A stretch of DNA of 24,108 bases from Paramarasmius palmivorus (GCA_037176845.1 JAYKXP010000345.1:1-24108); one strand, 5' to 3'. Shown: positions 1 to 10,040, counted from the stretch's first letter. Numbers and translations are program-made. Notes: a model not told the origin generated them from the sequence alone.

Positions 1-454
1 GCACCGTCCCTGAGCAGAAATATACCGTTACTTAAGTGTGAGGATTGACCAATTATGGCTTGAGCTATTTGTCTACACACACCATCAGGCTCGTCGTTTG
101 TCGCTCAAGGTTTACAAATTCGAATTCAATGGATAGTACCCAGGTCGTACGGAGAGGTCGACCGACATAAGATATCTAGACTACTATCTCCCAATACGAT
201 TAGGCCTTGGCCCCATAGGGAACCTCGCTAGGCATGTGTATCATTTCTCCTGAACGACCGTGTCGTCGCTTATCTTCCTCAAGAGACAGACATCTGTCAT
301 GCCTCTCCAACCACCGAGTGCCAAATTTCGCCCTGCCACGTTCCCCAAATTAGTGTTTACGCTCGAGCCAGCCACAGCTCTACGACAGCCCGGCTCAACA
401 TCGGTCATCCAGTTAGGCCCTTCAACAGAGTTGCGTATCACACCCGCTTGGTAT
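1..454. other. Left-edge stretch with no supported gene
   Basis: I see no coding exon, RNA gene or mobile element here. Short open frames exist on both strands (for example 260-475 + and 241-486 -), but they overlap antisense to one another, lack plausible splice context and resemble nothing I recognise. Similarity to the downstream duplicated unit starts only near position 455. Confidence 0.5.
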
Positions 455-477
455 GCACAAGTCGTCGTCAGATAGCG

Positions 478-618
478 ATGGAACAATTCGTCGCAGCATC
501 AATTGCGCATGATCCACGCTTGTTTCGGGACGCCCATCATACGATTCAATGGATGAAAATAGTGAAAGGAACATTCGGAGAAGGGGCCGGTATGCGTTGC
601 GAGGCAGACAAAGAGTAA
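478..618 (+). other. Short upstream ORF, 46 codons, copy 1
   Basis: A 46-codon frame starting MEQFVAASIAHD opens at an ATG whose counterpart in copy 2 starts at 2049. It lies about 250 bp upstream of the 6-TM gene start and inside the duplicated unit. The start and the core ASIA(H/Y)D are preserved in both copies, but the rest of the frames diverge. It may be a relic of a first exon of another gene or simply duplicated non-coding sequence. I do not recognise a family with certainty. Confidence 0.2.
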
Positions 619-820
619 GATAACGGTACCTGAGTACTGGCGACAACCCGGTCAAGGCACCTAATCCTGATAGTGAGTATGAGCGTTATCCGAGGCTATG
701 AGTTGAAATAGTTGATACTATCACAGCTTTGATCGACGTCGGCTAGCGCAAGCGATGACTTGTATGCCAACAAAATACAATGTCAGTAGCAACGAGCTTT
801 GTATCCATAGGTGCCGACCA

Positions 821-826
821 TATATA
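821..826 (+). promoter_or_regulatory. TATA box of the first 6-TM gene
   Basis: TATATA begins 45 nt before the ATG at 866. The second copy has TATATAAAA beginning 52 nt before its ATG, with an almost identical placement. The preserved position supports both start codons and implies a very short 5' leader. Confidence 0.55.
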
Positions 827-865
827 CACAGGAAGGACCTCCGGTCAGTCTACAAGTTGCCCATC

Positions 866-1858
866 ATGCCCCGCGATCTATGGTTCACATTCACCATCTA
901 TGTCTCTTCGTTGTTCATCCTGGTATCCGGTGTTTATATCACCTTCTTCATTTGGCCTTCCCAAGTCAAAATCTATGGTCTTCCTAAAGGCATGGCTCTA
1001 TTAGGGCTATTATTTGGACTGTTAAACTTCTTCGGAGGCTTAGCATCAATGTACGTAGCATCAAGTTTCACCCATCGGCGTTTCCTCATGACTTTGCAGC
1101 ATCGACATGGTTGCCCCTCGTCTATTACGCTTTGATCCCCTTATAGCAGCGCATCGATTGAGGGGGATAATTTTTGTCCCTCTCGGTATCTACTGGGTAA
1201 TTGTAGGCCACGCATTGGCCAAAAGTGGTCTATACTGGAGAGCAGCACTCTTCTATGTAGCGGGTATCCTGTTTGTCGCTGGTGGCATACGGTACGCAGT
1301 TACTTTGTTCTAACCAACCAACTCTCTGACATCCCTCCCTCATCTAACAGGATTATCTACGGTGCAGTCATACTCTCAAAGCTACTCCAGATAACTGTAG
1401 AGTTGCTCAAGCACCTCGCACCTCGTCTCAAGAACAGCGTACAAAATCCGCTCTTATCCCAACTATATTTCCCCATACTCAGCGGTGCCTTTACGATTGT
1501 TGGCGCAGTGCTAGGTGCCTCCAAATACGCGACACTTTTCAATATCTTGGCCGGGGTTACAGCACTCCTTGCGGTTTTGACGTATGTGAATATTGTATAC
1601 CCGCCGTAATTTATCTGACATCCGGTCTCGTACTATAGGTCGACAACTGTAGTGACCATGTTGGGCAAGATATGGCTATCCAATCCAAGTGGGCTTGCCA
1701 CGCCCTCCTTATCCCCCGCTCACCCTGATCCTGGCGTCACGGCCCATGATTCGAACGATGCTGGAGCACCATCAGTGCCCTTCAGTGCCCAAAGCACATC
1801 ACTGATAGCACCTCCCCAGAGAGTTTTGCTCTTGAATGGACATCGGAATATAGGATGA
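866..1858 (+). CDS. 6-TM membrane protein, tandem copy 1
   Basis: Four exons (866-1050, 1100-1291, 1351-1581, 1639-1858) give an intact 275 aa protein; all junctions are GT-AG and the phases close. The ATG at 866 was chosen because a TATA box lies 45 nt upstream and copy 2 starts at the same aligned place. Hydrophobic segments suggest six membrane helices at about residues 4-26, 38-62, 76-98, 105-130, 158-180 and 185-203, followed by a 70-residue polar Ser/Pro-rich tail. There is no signal peptide separate from the first helix. Exon 3 (residues 126-203), with a motif SKYATLFNILAG, is the best conserved part relative to copy 2. I do not recognise a named family. It resembles lineage-specific basidiomycete membrane proteins, and its role is unknown. 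Confidence 0.85.
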
Positions 1859-2048
1859 GCAGCACTGAACACAGAATTCGCATGTTTATTTTTCGCTTTA
1901 TTTGTATAATACGTACACGCGTGCTCATCGACTATTATCCCATCACCACGTCGCAATTACTTTTTACACCGCTCCTTCTCTTGAAAACTATCGTCGACGT
2001 CGCTGCACCTCGATGTCTTTGGTAGGCACAAATTGTCGTCAGATAGCG

Positions 2049-2231
2049 ATGGGGCAACTTACGGTCCCAGCATCAATTGCGTATGATCGACGTTCAACGT
2101 TTGCTTCGGCACCATACAATTTTAAAAGGCCGCGCACGCTGCAAAGTGAAAGGACAACTCGGAGAAGGACCAGCATGCGTTACGGAGTAGACAGACTTGA
2201 AGGGCAAGAAAATGGTACATTTGGGGACTAG
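2049..2231 (+). other. Short upstream ORF, 60 codons, copy 2
   Basis: The frame starts MGQLTVPASIAYD at the ATG aligned with the one at 478 in copy 1 and runs 60 codons to TAG. After the first dozen residues it is rich in Arg/Thr and diverges from the copy 1 frame. I cannot tell whether it is a translated upstream ORF, a decayed first exon, or chance. Confidence 0.2.
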
Positions 2232-2414
2232 GAACAATTGCTCTAATGTCTGGTCCTGCTGGTGAGTACAGGCGTTATCTACAAGCTTGAACATGGGTTA
2301 ACGCCACCGCAGCTTCGTATCCATGATCGACTTCCGCCGACTCCCGATGCACTGCCAGTGTAAGTCGTTGGTATAACGAGGATGATCATGCAACATCGAT
2401 AGCAACAACTTTTG

Positions 2415-2423
2415 TATATAAAA
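2415..2423 (+). promoter_or_regulatory. TATA box of the second 6-TM gene
   Basis: TATATAAAA ends 44 nt before the ATG at 2467 and sits at the position aligned with the TATATA of copy 1. Confidence 0.6.
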
Positions 2424-2466
2424 GTATAGGGAGGTCTACCGGTTGGTCCACTTCCTCAATCCCGTC

Positions 2467-3408
2467 ATGCTCAATTGTCTTCCGCAAGATTTCGCTTTTT
2501 ATGTCTCGTACTCATTCCTAACATTAGAAGGAGCTGGTCTTGTTTCCTACATGATCTACAGTTGGCCTACCGAGCCTGATGGGATTCAGAAAGGCATGGC
2601 GCTATCTGGACTATTAGCTGGACTGACATTATTGCTCGGAGGCATAATATTGATGTTCGTGGTTTTGTTTCTGCTTGTTTCCCTCGTTGAAATTTTCTGA
2701 TATCTTTGTAGCATCGACTTACACACCCCTCTTTCACAACACTTTCACCCCGCCGCCGCAGTTTTCTCATTGGTGGGAGTGTCTTCCATTATCAATGGTG
2801 TCTACAGTGTAGTGTCAGGCCATAACTTTAACAAGATTGGTCTATCATACGACGATGTGGCACCCTTGTACGGAATAGGGATTGTACAGTGCGCCATTGG
2901 CATATTGTATGTAGACATATCTATCTGGGTCATCAAAGTTCTGACCATAATGGGTTCGATGCCAACTTTCAGTCTTTTATACGTGTCGGATAGGATTGCG
3001 GATGGCGTAATCTCAAAACTGCTCGCACTGTCTCGTCTCAAGAACATCATACAAAACCGAGTTTTGCCACAACTATATTTCCCCATATTCAGTGGTGCTT
3101 TCGCGATCGCTGGTGCGATGCTAGGTACCTCCAAGTACGCAACACTCTTCAACATATTGGCTGGAGTTTCGGCACTCCTTGCAGTTTTGACGTACGTGGG
3201 CGTTGCTTCATATATCAAGATTTTTGCTGTCTGACAACCAGTGTCATACTATAGGTCAACCATTGTCAAGGATATGCTGCAGAAGATGCGTGGATCCAAC
3301 AGTCATGGTGATGCCACACTTTCCTTACCGCATCATGCTCTTCCTGCCAGTGGTGCGACGGATGAATCTGAGAAGACCATACCACCGTCAGCTTCAGCCT
3401 GCAAATAA
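2467..3408 (+). CDS. 6-TM membrane protein, tandem copy 2
   Basis: Four exons (2467-2654, 2712-2906, 2973-3191, 3255-3408) give an intact 251 aa protein. Intron positions and phases match copy 1 exactly. The topology is the same: six predicted helices and a polar tail, here 50 residues. Over the 54 residues ending exon 3, 42 are identical to copy 1 (counted by eye), while exons 1-2 and the tail are much more diverged. The first donor is GTTCGT, weaker than usual. Intron 2 (2907-2972) is 66 nt, in frame and free of stops, so its retention would add 22 mostly hydrophobic residues. Family and function are unknown. The intact frame, with divergence concentrated outside exon 3, suggests both copies are or were recently functional. 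Confidence 0.85.
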
Positions 3409-3615
3409 GGTGTACACGGCACCACATTCACCAAATCCTTGTTATCCAGAGCTTTTATTTTGTTCCGCTAGTGTAGATTATGAGCTGTATCGGTATACTC
3501 GTGTATTACGGTATCGAGACAACGCTCTATCTCGTCGGGGAATTTGCTTGATAGTCCGAAATGCGTACAATGTGCTGGCAGGCGTAGAAGAGACGCCATT
3601 TACCAGTTACCGATA

Positions 3616-3765
3616 AACGGAAGCTTTGCTGCTAGAAGCAGTGAGTGTCATACAATATTGTTCAGCACGACCCAACACTAACCTTACTTCTGGGAAAGTA
3701 TCTCGCCAATTATGTGAAACCGTTGATCTTCGTGTTCTTCCGAAGATAAGACCGCAAATGGACGC
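3616..3765 (+). pseudogene. Decayed fragment of the KAPA-synthase-like gene
   Basis: This stretch aligns with about 11733-11976 of the alpha-oxoamine synthase gene on the same strand. Matching landmarks in order are CGGAA..GCTTTG..CTGCT (the PLP-lysine region), the intron with TATTGTTCAGCA, then AAGTATCTCGCCAATTATG (exon 2 start) and GACCGCAAA. It has several internal deletions and no usable frame. Because intron sequence is included, it arose by DNA duplication and not from a reverse-transcribed mRNA. It starts about 210 bp after the stop of the second 6-TM gene. Confidence 0.75.
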
Positions 3766-6079
3766 CTCGAGAAGAAATTAGTTGTTACTTCTTCTGTGTC
3801 GGGGGCTTCATCCAGTAGCATCGTGTACCCGGAGTAAAACTCGAACAAGAACCGACAATCTGCTCAAGTATCTGGAAATGAGTAGAGGTGAGGGATGTGG
3901 GTGAGAGTGCATTAGAGATTTGAAGGGTAGGTAACGCTCATAGCGCTATACTTATACCCGGATCTACGCAAGCGAGACTCTGCATAGGGCGACTCGTTCG
4001 GGGTGGAATGCAGAACGCAACGGAATCTTCCTGATTAAGCTCCCTTGCTACAATGACATTGAAAGGAAAATGGAGCTCTCGAGAGCGCGTGGTGAGTATG
4101 TCGACCAGGGTAACGCAGGTTTGGGGAATGAGTGGGAGGTTGAAGAATACAGGGGCGTGGTAGATGGCGAGTGCGTTGTGAAGTTGTCAATGCGGACTTG
4201 CAATGCTCTGGGGAAGATAGGAATTGGAGGTCAATGTATAGATAAGGTTTCGGAGAAAGAGTCATCCAAGAGTCACTAGTCATCTGTTGCGACGACGTGT
4301 GCAATGAACGAATGAGTAGGTACGACGACAGGCTGCCTGAGTGTCATCCGCTGATGCTCAAGTTGAAATAGGCGTGTCCAGTGCTAGATATAGTTATTTA
4401 GGTGAATGCAGCAGTTCTGCTGGAGGATGGGTGGTAGTCGCCACATTCTACCAAATGCATTGGTATGTAGTGGTCGAAGAAAAAGATGCAGATAGTCAGC
4501 AATGCATCACCGGCTACCTTTCTTCCTTCCGGATCGTCTCACGCTCTGTCGCAAACCTCATACACAGCAACACGCCCTCGACTGCTCTGTTTATTAGCCA
4601 GCTTCAAGTCGCTTTATTCCTCTGCCTGGGGCCTTCATTTTGACTTGTTCACACGGAATTCCGTTCTATATTCACGGTGTTCACCTGAACTAATCAGCGA
4701 ATGAGGATATTGGGAGGTAATCAACAGTTCATGGCTGTCATTGTTGGTCTTGTGTGCGTGGTTTCTTTCATATTACTGGCATCCTAACCCTCATCCGATC
4801 TCCCAGGACAAAAATTCCTAGTCAGAACTTATCAACGAAAGCCACAAAACTCAGCACAAGCCGGAACTTGCACCTAGCGCAAAGAACATGACGCTGAAAG
4901 ACACGCAAACTACATGTTACAAAGATATACGACACTAATCTCAACGAAGTGTAGCGTCTGGGGATGTACGCTTACGCTCTGATACGCTTTAACATACCAT
5001 CCAAACAGGGTTATTGCCCGACTCGGTGTATGTTGAACAAGCTCGAAACTGGTGAAATGTGCGTTTATTTCTTTGTTCTGCTTTATCTCCTCTGACCGTT
5101 GTATACCAAGCTTTCTCGCATCTAACAGTGGAATTTTTTGGGATACTTGCGAGCGCAAGTTCCTCCGTGCATTCGACCTAAATTCAGCTTGAACCAAGTT
5201 CGGACGCTATGCGACAGATACCTAAGTAAAAGCATGTACTCTCGCCAAACGACATCATACCGGGATAATTTTGTAGATCTAAATTTGTTCATACCCTAGT
5301 ATGAACGACGTGTAATCCGTTTCATTGGCACTGCTCGACCTCAACGTTTGACCCGCACTCCTTTTCAGTGTTCCGACATCGAAACCTTCTGAACGTCAAC
5401 GATACAAACAGAAACTATCAAGGACAGAGTGGCCACGTCTCGCTCATCGAAAAGGGCATAGTCTCTCCTCAGCCTGTCTGCCGTTGTCTGCGCACTGAAT
5501 ACTAGCTCTTTCAGTTGAGCATCGCCCCGAAATCTCTCGAGTCGAGAGTTTGAACACGCCACGATTACTCATAGTAACCATCTTTCATCAAGCCCTTCAA
5601 GTTCAATATCGCTGTAGGCTCTGCTCTCCTGCTTCCCGTCCAATATCAAACACCTATGCGCTTGCCAGACACGCCGCACAAATTGTTGCCAGCGTAGTCA
5701 CTCCGTCTGCCTGCTTCACATGTCCCCCTTCACCAACATCGGAGGCGCAGCAAGATCAAAGGGACAAATTTGGACAGCAGAACGTTTCTGTGGTGCAATT
5801 CCGGATAGTGGATGAGCGTCTTAAAATTGAATGTAACCAACTGCATTGTAAATGACAGCTTCATTCCACGGAACGCCAACCCGAGCAGTGGCAAACAACA
5901 ATGAATTGCGCATGACAGAACTTAATGCTCCGCAAGGCGAGCTCATGCTTCCGCACATCTATCCTTCTCAAACACAGATCAGAAAGACTTTTTGAGGCCT
6001 TGTTAAGGCGGGATATGATCAGCGCTGATGCATGATGTCCAATCATTCGCATGAGAATTAAACGAAGTACATGCTGCTA
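3766..6079. other. Gene-poor stretch of 2.3 kb
   Basis: I cannot support a gene here. Two places look weakly coding on the minus strand: an 82-codon open frame without a good ATG at 4186-3941, on a pyrimidine-rich strand where stops are naturally rare, and a 65-codon frame at 5562-5365 with a charged, helix-like composition (RFRGDAQLKELVFSAQ). Neither has convincing splice context or recognisable homology. Plus-strand frames at 4070-4279, 4341-4643 and 5550-5855 look like chance. No repeats, tRNA or transposon ends are visible. Confidence 0.5.
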
Positions 6080-8081
6080 TTAAGACAGTGCGGATAACAA
6101 GGTCGTCGATCGCACGTCTATTTTACAGGGAAATGGCTTAAGATGTCTGGGCAATCGAGATGTTGAGGCACTTTCAAACGAGGGCAGCGGGAACTCACAT
6201 TGTTACGCTTCCACAGAACTCTTCCTTCGGCTCGACGGTGTTCCCGTTGGCGTCCGTATCCTTTTCTAGCTTGAATAGGGCGAGAATGCTCGCGATGTTC
6301 AAGAATAAAGATCTCTCGGCGAGGTAACTTCCTGGGCATGCCCTCCTGTCTTAATATAAGTATTGATATATAAAGTGTTGGGGTATCATCGTACCGCCCA
6401 AAGCCGAACACGAATTTGTATGGGTCAGTTTCAGGGTGTTCCCCAAGATGTCTCTCTGGATCGAAGTTTCCAGGGTTTGGGTATAATTCAGGATCCAGTG
6501 TGATAGCTCTGCAACCAATCTTCAGGGCGAAGAAGAAAGGGCACGAGAATTTGATGTACCTGATATTCCCAATGACCACGGATCCTTTAGGTATGTGATA
6601 CCCCTCATATTCATCGTCTTCCATTACGCGGTGATTTAGCCCTAATGTTTGAGATCAGTCAAGTATCTTGGATTGAAAAGACGACGGCAGAACCCACCAA
6701 TAGGTGCCACTGGTACAAAGCGTAAAAGTTCCTTGATGATTGCAGTAACGTATGGTAATCGCGCTTCGTCTTCAGGAATTGGAAGACGTTCTCCACCAGT
6801 GGTGCGATCTATATCAGCTTGCGCCCTTTTCTGGATGTCTGGGTGCATCACCATGATATAGAAGAAGGTTGTCATAGCTGATACCACCTGTTGTGGGTCA
6901 CGTCAACACTGAAGGATAATGGTATTGATGCACCACTTAGGAACATACAGTATCACCGCCGCCAATGTACATTGCGTGTGCACACCACTTGAGGATGTCT
7001 TGGTCTTCTTCGCTGATGGTACTGCCATCTTCCGGAAGCAGAAAGCGGGAGACAAAAGAGTCGACAAAGTTTCCAGATTCCTGGTAATACCAGATGAGTC
7101 ATTATTGAACCTCCATGCATGTAATAGTTGACTCACGATCAAACCCTTGGACCACTTGAAAGGTATTGCCTCAACTTGACTAGCACGTAACTCTTTGGCA
7201 ACTTTTTTGAATTCACATAATGGGAACCAGGATGGAAAGAAACGCACTAGTTGATACGTGTATCAGAAAAAGGAATGGCCAAGCGGTACAGTTACTTACA
7301 GAAAGGAAGGTATTCCACGATGAAAGGACGGCTCAATTTCTCCGCTTCGAATAAAAAAGCTTTTTCTATGAGGTCGAGAAACTCATCGGTGTTGGATTTG
7401 ACGTCATAGCCATAGGTCAGCTTCAGGATGAAGGATCCTGCATTTCTTTGAAAGACTGGTGAGAAGAGGGAGGCTTTTGGGTCCGAAACGCTTCACCTTC
7501 TGAGATGTGATATGAAATCTTGAGGATTATCCACCAGGTTCCGTAGCAAGACATTCCGTTCTTGCAGTTGAAGAGACCGGTATCCTTGTAGAGCTCGTGG
7601 ACCTATTCCAGATTGCATCATCCTGCGATACACACGAAACCGTGGGTGGTCGACGCGCATTCTGAACATATTGTAGTTGAGCATAGCAACCTGGTGATCA
7701 AATACCGTGTGTGGTCGATCGGAATAGATGTTGGAGCGAGATTCAAGCAAGTCGAGTGCGGCTTTTCCAGTGTTCAGGACGATAAAATATTTGTTGAAAA
7801 GACGTAGATGAAAGATAGGCCCTTGTAAGAAAATGTTAATCTATGACGCTAAACTTGAAGGTAACGAACGCACCGTATGTCTGCGCCCATTTTGTAAAGG
7901 TCAAGAACGCCTGGGTCAAGTCGGGGAAGTTGTGAAGATTCCCGAGAACGAGTGTCTGCGGGGGAGCAGGTGGCAATCCCTTTCGAGGTCGGACGACGTA
8001 CAATATGCCCAAGCAAAGTCCAAGAATAGTGATTGCGGCGGTACCATTGAAGATGAGACCGAGGGACAACCTGGTAGACAT
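6080..8081 (-). CDS. Cytochrome P450 monooxygenase (CYP64/OrdA-like)
   Basis: Ten exons (8081-7874, 7821-7497, 7445-7300, 7246-7137, 7080-6949, 6887-6698, 6641-6560, 6508-6395, 6345-6199, 6146-6080) give an intact 506 aa protein; all introns are GT-AG, 49-60 nt. A membrane anchor at about residues 11-31 precedes a basic, proline-rich hinge (RPRKGLPPAPP), as in ER-bound P450s. Visible landmarks are NIYSDRPH after the B region, the oxygen-binding I-helix GGGDTV (303-308), ExxR as E360-LL-R363, FDPERHL, and the haem loop FGFGRRACPG with ligand Cys439. The layout matches the OrdA-like P450s that are greatly expanded in agaricomycetes. The substrate cannot be told. An in-frame ATG at 8156 was rejected because it lies upstream of the TATA box. 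The electron donor would be the ER NADPH-P450 reductase, which is not in this window. Confidence 0.93.
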
Positions 8082-8486
8082 TCTGTAAGTTGAATCGAGA
8101 TCAGAACCAAATGAAGCCAGCACGCACGGAATGTTGTTATATACAAGCATGCGCATAGTTATGAGAGCTAACAGTCAGGGAATACATTCGATGGAGTACG
8201 AAGCAGATTGGATTGAAGGGGAGATCACCGGACACTGGCTGATGGACATTGGAAAAGAAATGAGTGACAACGTTACACGTTACGTTGGAAGGTGGCACGC
8301 AATTCCTTGATGCTCAAAGCAGGAATTCTCACGTATCACATAATAGATGGCTTGTGTATGGCAACAATACATTGGAGAATAAATTATCGAAGGAAACCCC
8401 AAAAAATAGCACAGATACAACCGCCGAGAGGACATACTAAGCCGAGCACTGGCACTTTTGTAGGCTCCTTTGGTAACAGCTTCTTA
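8082..8486. other. P450 promoter and 3' flank of the 7-TM gene
   Basis: This 405 bp gap separates two tandem minus-strand genes. The part next to 8081 holds the P450 TATA box. The rest should contain the 5' leader of the P450 and the 3' UTR of the 7-TM gene. I see no further gene. Confidence 0.5.
8137..8143 (-). promoter_or_regulatory. TATA box of the P450 gene
   Basis: TATATAA on the minus strand, 56-62 nt upstream of the chosen ATG at 8081. It would lie inside the coding region if the longer start at 8156 were used, so it decides between the two starts. Confidence 0.55.
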
Positions 8487-10040
8487 CTACACATCAACAG
8501 ATGATGATGTGCGGGCCTTCTGTTTGAACCCTTGTGATATATCCTCGAGATTGATCTCAATATCTTCCGCCGCTCGTCGCCCATCAGTATTAATCTCCGT
8601 AACTTTGTGAACCTGTACGCCAGAACGCGAATCCGAGCGCTGAACGCGGGCTCTTCCAGAGTTGAGGAGCGTTTCTGTGTTCCTTGTCGTAGTTTGATAC
8701 GTAGTATCATGTGCAGTTAGCCCAAGGCCAACACGAACAATGATGAGAATCGGATTGAGTCCCTGTCACCCCGAATGTCAGTAGGATAAACTTCATCGAC
8801 GTCCTTGCCTTACCATGATCTGCGCTAGAGCATCATAGGCAATGTACTGTTTAAAGTTAGGTCTCGGAAATCAACAAGCGACAAGTCTTCATACTCACTA
8901 CTCCATTCGTTTTCGTCGCATAGGTGACCAAGACTACGAAGACACAAAAAGAATAGATGGCCCCCGATTCGACGCTGGAATGTGCATCATCAGTACTGCA
9001 CAAGATGTTGGTTCAGTTGACGTACATAATAACCATGGCCCGGCCGTACTTTTGACCATGCTTGCGGCCGAGAGTAGCTGATGTTCTGCTTCCGCACCAC
9101 CAGATACGTCCAGCTAAAGATGTTTCAACATCGAAAAACAATTCGGGTGCGTATGGAAGGTGCGATTCACCTATGAGACTAGTGACAATAAGGTTGTGAA
9201 GTAGCGAGAGGGTGAACAGTGCGATGCCCCATGTGTAGATATCCGCAGCATAGGTGTCTTCTCCTTGCTTGATATTACTAAAGCCCCATACAGCACGGAA
9301 TCCGCACACTGAGTGTATAATCAGATGGTGACGGAGATCGAGTAACAGTTTTACGACAGACCAGTAGTAGCCAGAAGCAATACCAGGGGCCCGATGATCA
9401 TCTTGACGCTGAAGTTCCACACAACGTAGAGGCGGTAGACCTTTGAACTTCAGATGGAGATTTTGGTAGTGCAAACATTATACATACTAGGAGTGCATCT
9501 GCGACAGCACTAGAAAAAGAACAGTGAGTCAATGTTCATCAAAAGCGGGAAACAACTTACTTATTTGTGACATAGATGGCCTGCCGAAGGACGCTACTCC
9601 AGACCCAAAGTTGTGCATAGTATGCCGTCGCGCCCCCTGGATTATTCTCATAGCTGACGAACCCTGCGATAGCTCGACCGAGATCGGTAACGACGTGAGC
9701 AGTGCAGAGGGTATATAGGATGATCGCCGTAACAAGGAGTGGTTTGTTGAGAGCCATTTCTCTCTTGCTACTGCGCACCAGGACATACACACACATAATA
9801 AACAACACTGTATTCATGCCTACAGCCCAATTAGTACGAGCCAGACGGGAAGAAGTTGATCTTTAACCATATAACATGGTCTCAGTCTAGTCGGTAAACC
9901 ATTAGACGTCAGGAAGACCAGGAATGTGAAGTCACGCACCCAGAGTGCAACTAGCATGGACTTGGTTGCGATATAATCAGAACGGGCGCTAAGAGCCAAC
10001 TATATGAGCCCACCTTGGTATAGCCCAGGTCTGGAATCAT
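8487..10040 (-). CDS. 7-TM GPCR-like membrane protein, orphan
   Basis: Eleven exons rebuild an intact 345 aa protein. The first exons are tiny (10040-10014, 9960-9940, 9886-9868), followed by 9819-9561 and seven more down to the TAG at 8489-8487. Seven hydrophobic helices are visible: around MNTVLFIMCVYVLV, PLLVTAIILYTL, the VYRLYVVW region, IIGPLVLLLATT, IALFTLSLLHNLIV, YSFCVFVVLVTYA and ILIIVRVGLGL. A polar C-terminal tail of about 75 residues follows, rich in Thr, Arg and Asp. The YRLYVVW motif at the end of the third helix and the overall layout match a large agaricomycete family of integral membrane proteins with receptor-like topology. I see no pheromone-receptor or other named GPCR signature, so ligand and coupling are unknown. 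The N-terminus (MIPDLGYTK, exons 1-3) is the least certain part; its phases do close. Confidence 0.85.

Larger units (their letters stand above)
455..1858 (+). repeat. Tandem duplication, copy 1
   Basis: First copy of a duplicated unit that recurs at 2026-3408. The match begins in non-coding DNA: position 455 aligns with 2026, including the shared stretch GTCGTCAGATAGCGATGG, and then GCATCAATTGCG and TTCGGAGAAGG-type blocks. It runs through the promoter, all four exons and the three intron positions of the 6-TM gene. The offset is about 1571 bp at the left end and 1601 bp at the start codons, so small indels have accumulated. The copies have clearly diverged, which suggests an old duplication. 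Confidence 0.85.
2026..3408 (+). repeat. Tandem duplication, copy 2
   Basis: Second copy of the unit at 455-1858, in direct orientation. It includes the upstream non-coding block, the TATA box and the whole four-exon gene. The 170 bp between the stop of gene 1 (1858) and the start of this copy has no clear counterpart. No target-site duplication or terminal repeat is visible at either boundary, so unequal crossing-over is more likely than transposition. Confidence 0.85.

Noticed and set aside
1741..1765. tRNA-like TTCGAAC sequence
   Set aside because: No matching acceptor, D-arm or anticodon arm around it; it lies within exon 4 of the first 6-TM gene.
8082..8156. Longer P450 start at 8156 adding 25 residues
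   Set aside because: The TATA box at 8137-8143 would lie inside the coding region, and the extra residues precede the normal membrane anchor without resembling P450 N-termini.
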